A stretch of 16,859 nucleotides of DNA, taken from an uncultured Collinsella sp. (GTDB lineage: Bacteria; Actinomycetota; Coriobacteriia; Coriobacteriales; Coriobacteriaceae). Of the stretch, positions 14,453 to 16,859 are shown piece by piece. Location: assembly GCA_900549555.1 (NCBI GenBank), contig UROO01000037.1, positions 1-16,859 on the forward strand, written 5' to 3'. Made by a program: the position numbers and the translations under genes. Positions within the stretch are counted from its first letter, which is position 1. Each line of letters begins with the position of its first letter. The notes beneath the pieces were generated by a model. It was not told the origin of the DNA. It saw only the letters and a program-made list of their open reading frames with translations, and ran no database searches.

Positions 14453-15100
14453 CTACAGCGTGCCGTAGATGCGGTCGCCGGCATCGCCCAGGCCGGGGAC
14501 GATGTAGGCGGCCTCGTTGAGATGGTCGTCAATGGCGCAGGTATAGATATGCACGTCGGGGTCTTTCTCGGTCAGCGACTTGAGGCCCTCGGGGGCCGCG
14601 ACGATGCACAGCATGCGGATGTCCTTGACACCGCGCTCGCGCAGATAGCTGATAGCCATCTCGGCAGAACCGCCCGTGGCGAGCATGGGATCGACGACCA
14701 GGCAGATACGCTGGTCGATATCCTTGGGCATCTTGCAGTAATACTCATGTGGTTCGTGGGTGACCTCGTCGCGCTCCATGCCAATGTGGCCCACGCGGGC
14801 AGAGGGCACCAGGTCGAGGATGCCGTCGACCATGCCAAGACCTGCACGCAGGATGGGGACGATGGCGAGCTTCTTGCCGGCAAGATGCTTAAACGTGGCG
14901 GTGGTGATGGGAGTCTCGACTTCGACATTCTCCATGGGCAGGTCGCGCATGGCCTCGTAGCCGTCAAAAAGCGCGAGCTCGCGCACGAGCCGGCGGAACT
15001 GGTTGGTGCCGGTCGACTTATCGCGCAGGATCGACAACTTGTGCTGGACGAGCGGATGGTCGACAAGCGTCACGCGGGACGTATCGTAGGTGACGGTCAT
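14453..15100 (-). CDS. upp: Uracil phosphoribosyltransferase
   Basis: Salvage enzyme that makes UMP from uracil and PRPP in the cytosol. At 215 aa it is the standard length (about 208-210). It has the family N-terminal VDHPLVQHKLSILRD (13-27), PILRAGLGMVDG (82-93), the PRPP loop DPMLATGGS (137-145) and the uracil-binding C-terminus YIVPGLGDAGDRIYGT (199-214). The start is ATG at 15100 with AAAGGGG about 9 bases upstream. An in-frame extension to 15265 would overlap glpK and has no family counterpart. The 122-base gap after glpK leaves room for its own promoter, but I find no convincing -10/-35 pair. Confidence 0.97.
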   Translation of the reverse strand: MTVTYDTSRVTLVDHPLVQHKLSILRDKSTGTNQFRRLVRELALFDGYEAMRDLPMENVEVETPITTATFKHLAGKKLAIVPILRAGLGMVDGILDLVPSARVGHIGMERDEVTHEPHEYYCKMPKDIDQRICLVVDPMLATGGSAEMAISYLRERGVKDIRMLCIVAAPEGLKSLTEKDPDVHIYTCAIDDHLNEAAYIVPGLGDAGDRIYGTL

Positions 15101-15222
15101 GGGTTGATGCCCCTTTCGTTGCGGCCGGAAGATGGCCTTGCTGACAAGGCGCATGGCGACGTTGTTGCCTCGCGCCGTGCATAAGTTTAACGGTTTGTTG
15201 TATCGAGCGCCCCGTCGCAGCC

Positions 15223-16764
15223 CTATTGAGCGGTGCTGAGCGAACGCCTGACCGCATCGTGCCAACCGTCCAGGTTGTGCTCGCGACGCTCAACGGACAT
15301 ATGGGGATGGAATGTCTTGACGATCTGGGTGTTTTGCTCCAGCTCCTCCAGATCCTCCCAATACCCAACCGCGAGGCCCGCCAGATACGCGGCACCAATC
15401 GCCGTTGTCTCCACCGACTCACATTGCAGTACGGGGATATCCAGCAAGTCTGCCTGGAACTGCATGATGAACTCGTTGCGCGAGGCGCCGCCATCGACGG
15501 ACAGGCGCTCGATCGAAAGACCCACGTCCTGCTCCATGGCACGCAGCACGTCATAGCTCTGATAGGCCATGGACTCGCAGGCCGCACGCACGATGGTCGC
15601 GCGACTCGAGGCGCCGGTCAGACCGCATACGATGCCGCGGGCGTGCGCGTCCCACCAAGGTGCACCCAAGCCCGCAAAAGCGGGGACAAAGTAGCAGCCC
15701 TCGTTGTCGCCGATCGAGGAGGCGAGCCGTGCCGATTCGGATACGTTGGAGATAACGCCCATGTTGTCGCGCAGCCAGTTCATCGTTGAGCCGGCGGCAA
15801 AAATAGAGCCCTCGAGCGCATAGCTGACCTTGCCGTTCGCAGCGATACCGATGGTGGAGACCAGGCCATTCTTGGATTCGACGATCTCGTCGCCGGTGTT
15901 CATGAGCATAAAGCAGCCCGTGCCATAGGTGTTTTTGGTCTGGCCGGGATGGAAGCAGCAGTGACCGAACAGCGACGCCTGCTGGTCGCCCGCCACACCC
16001 ATGATGGGCGGCATGTTGGTCATGATGTCGCTCGCGACGCGGCCGTAGTCACCGGCGCTCCAACGGACCTCGGGCATCATGGCACGCGGGATGTCGAAGA
16101 GCGCCAGCAGGTCATCGTCCCAGTCCAGCGTATGAATATTGAAGAGCGCTGTGCGGCTGGCATTGGTGTAGTCGGTGGCAAAGGTTTGGCCGCCGGTGAG
16201 GTTGTAGATGAGCCAGGTATCGATGGTGCCAAACATGAGGTCGCCCGCCGCCGCGCTCTCGCGTGCGCCGTCAACGTTGTCGAGAATCCACTGCACCTTG
16301 GAGGCCGAGAAATACGGGTCGAGCGTAAGGCCGGTGCGGGAACGCACCAGCTCCTCGCAGCCCTGCTCGGCCAGTTTATCGATTGTCGAGGCGGTGCGAC
16401 GGCATTGCCACACGATGGCGTTATAGATGGGTTGGCCGCTTATGCGGTCCCACACCACCGTGGTCTCGCGCTGGTTGGAGATACCGATGGCGGCGATGCG
16501 ATCGGAATGGATGCCGCTCTTAAACTGGACCTCCATCATCACGCCGATCTGGCTGGCAAGCACCTCCGTGGGATCCTGCTCCACCCAGCCGGGGCACGGG
16601 AAGCTGGTTTTGACGCTACGACGCGCCTGGGCGACGATGCAGCCGTACTCGTCGACGATGGTCGCGAGTACCGAGGTGGTGCCGCAGTCGAGCGCCATGA
16701 TGTAGGAACCGCCAAAGCTAAACGAGGCGTCTTCCATACCCAGGCTACCTAGATTCAACGACAT
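15223..16764 (-). CDS. glpK: Glycerol kinase
   Basis: ATP-dependent FGGY-family kinase that converts glycerol to sn-glycerol 3-phosphate for lipid synthesis or catabolism. At 513 aa it is full length (E. coli 502). Glycerol contacts are all present: Arg99-Glu100 in SNQRETT, Trp119 in IVWQCRRT, Tyr151 in LDPYFSASK and Asp260-Gln261 in GVAGDQQASLFG. Other signatures are FGTIDTWLIYNLTGG (178-192), KNTYGTGCF (277-285) and DGGASRNEFIMQFQAD (424-439). The N-terminal phosphate loop reads DCGTTSVLA where most glycerol kinases have GTTSSRA, so that Arg is missing. The YHFYG segment phosphorylated by HPr in Enterococcus GlpK is replaced by DYGRV, so PTS phosphorylation at that His is not expected. The start is ATG at 16764 with AAAGGTG upstream. 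No glpF or glpD is visible. Confidence 0.96.
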   Translation of the reverse strand: MSLNLGSLGMEDASFSFGGSYIMALDCGTTSVLATIVDEYGCIVAQARRSVKTSFPCPGWVEQDPTEVLASQIGVMMEVQFKSGIHSDRIAAIGISNQRETTVVWDRISGQPIYNAIVWQCRRTASTIDKLAEQGCEELVRSRTGLTLDPYFSASKVQWILDNVDGARESAAAGDLMFGTIDTWLIYNLTGGQTFATDYTNASRTALFNIHTLDWDDDLLALFDIPRAMMPEVRWSAGDYGRVASDIMTNMPPIMGVAGDQQASLFGHCCFHPGQTKNTYGTGCFMLMNTGDEIVESKNGLVSTIGIAANGKVSYALEGSIFAAGSTMNWLRDNMGVISNVSESARLASSIGDNEGCYFVPAFAGLGAPWWDAHARGIVCGLTGASSRATIVRAACESMAYQSYDVLRAMEQDVGLSIERLSVDGGASRNEFIMQFQADLLDIPVLQCESVETTAIGAAYLAGLAVGYWEDLEELEQNTQIVKTFHPHMSVERREHNLDGWHDAVRRSLSTAQ

Positions 16765-16786
16765 CGCTTACACCTTTCTATTGCAT

Positions 16787-16804
16787 CGGGTCGGACAGGA
16801 CCCG
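16787..16804. repeat. 6-bp inverted repeat upstream of glpK
   Basis: CGGGTC (16787-16792) and GACCCG (16799-16804) are perfect complements around a 6-base spacer, 20-40 bases upstream of the glpK start. It may be part of an operator or a leader hairpin. The upstream context is lost because the genomic sequence ends at 16811. Confidence 0.3.
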
Positions 16805-16811
16805 CTCGATC

Positions 16812-16859
16812 CTGTCTCTTATACACATCTCCGAGCCCACGAGACGGACTCCTATCTCG
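16812..16859. other. Illumina Nextera adapter contamination (not genomic)
   Basis: CTGTCTCTTATACACATCT (16812-16830) is the reverse complement of the Tn5 mosaic end used in Nextera libraries. It is followed by CCGAGCCCACGAGAC (16831-16845), an 8-base i7 index GGACTCCT (16846-16853, index N705 as I recall the kit list) and ATCTCG (16854-16859), the start of the P7-side sequence. The true genomic sequence therefore ends at about 16811. Confidence 0.98.

Noticed and set aside
15101..15265. N-terminal extension of upp by 55 residues
   Set aside because: It would overlap glpK, contains no family sequence, and the ATG at 15100 has its own SD and the conventional UPRT beginning.
16812..16859. Transposon end next to glpK
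   Set aside because: The Tn5 mosaic end is followed by Nextera adapter and index bases, so it is a library artefact and not an insertion sequence.

Overview
The window looks like chromosomal sequence from a GC-rich (roughly 60% by eye) Gram-positive actinobacterium, most likely a gut coriobacterium such as Collinsella. That placement is an inference from protein flavour, GTG/TTG start usage, strong Shine-Dalgarno (SD) sequences and gene order; no rRNA or tRNA is present to confirm it. Every gene except pepT reads leftward on the minus strand. The right end is not genomic: bases 16812-16859 are Illumina Nextera adapter plus an i7 index, so this is the end of an untrimmed contig.

Layout from left to right. 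1-152 is a gene-free contig edge. 153-1553 is a phosphoglucomutase/phosphomannomutase-family enzyme. 1729-3055 is a two-gene unit, a DtxR/MntR-type metal-responsive repressor followed by a homocysteine S-methyltransferase-family protein, ended by a clear minus-strand terminator. It is divergent from pepT (3176-4423), and the shared intergenic region holds a perfect 20-bp palindrome that looks like an operator. pepT and the next minus-strand unit converge on a 250-bp region packed with hairpins and terminators.

The centre is a complete F1Fo ATP synthase operon, atpI-like-atpB-E-F-H-A-G-D-C (14171 down to 7287). It has a good sigma-70-type promoter at 14233-14260, overlapping or nearly abutting F1 genes, and a strong terminator after atpC. 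Immediately beyond that terminator come murA (first committed step of peptidoglycan synthesis) and an LCP-family glycopolymer ligase, forming a cell-wall pair. Upstream of the operon lie upp (uracil salvage) and glpK (glycerol kinase). The order upp - atp operon - murA also occurs in Firmicutes such as Bacillus subtilis, so this is an old housekeeping neighbourhood rather than an accessory island.

I found no CRISPR array, transposase, integrase, phage, toxin-antitoxin or defence genes, and no convincing undescribed multi-gene system. The points most worth a second look are the palindrome between the metalloregulator unit and pepT, the regulator's mixed DtxR/MntR metal-site residues, the terminator lying one base from the murA ribosome binding site, lineage-specific oddities in ATP synthase subunits (signal peptide on b, insertion in alpha, short c subunit), structured non-coding stretches, and the adapter contamination.
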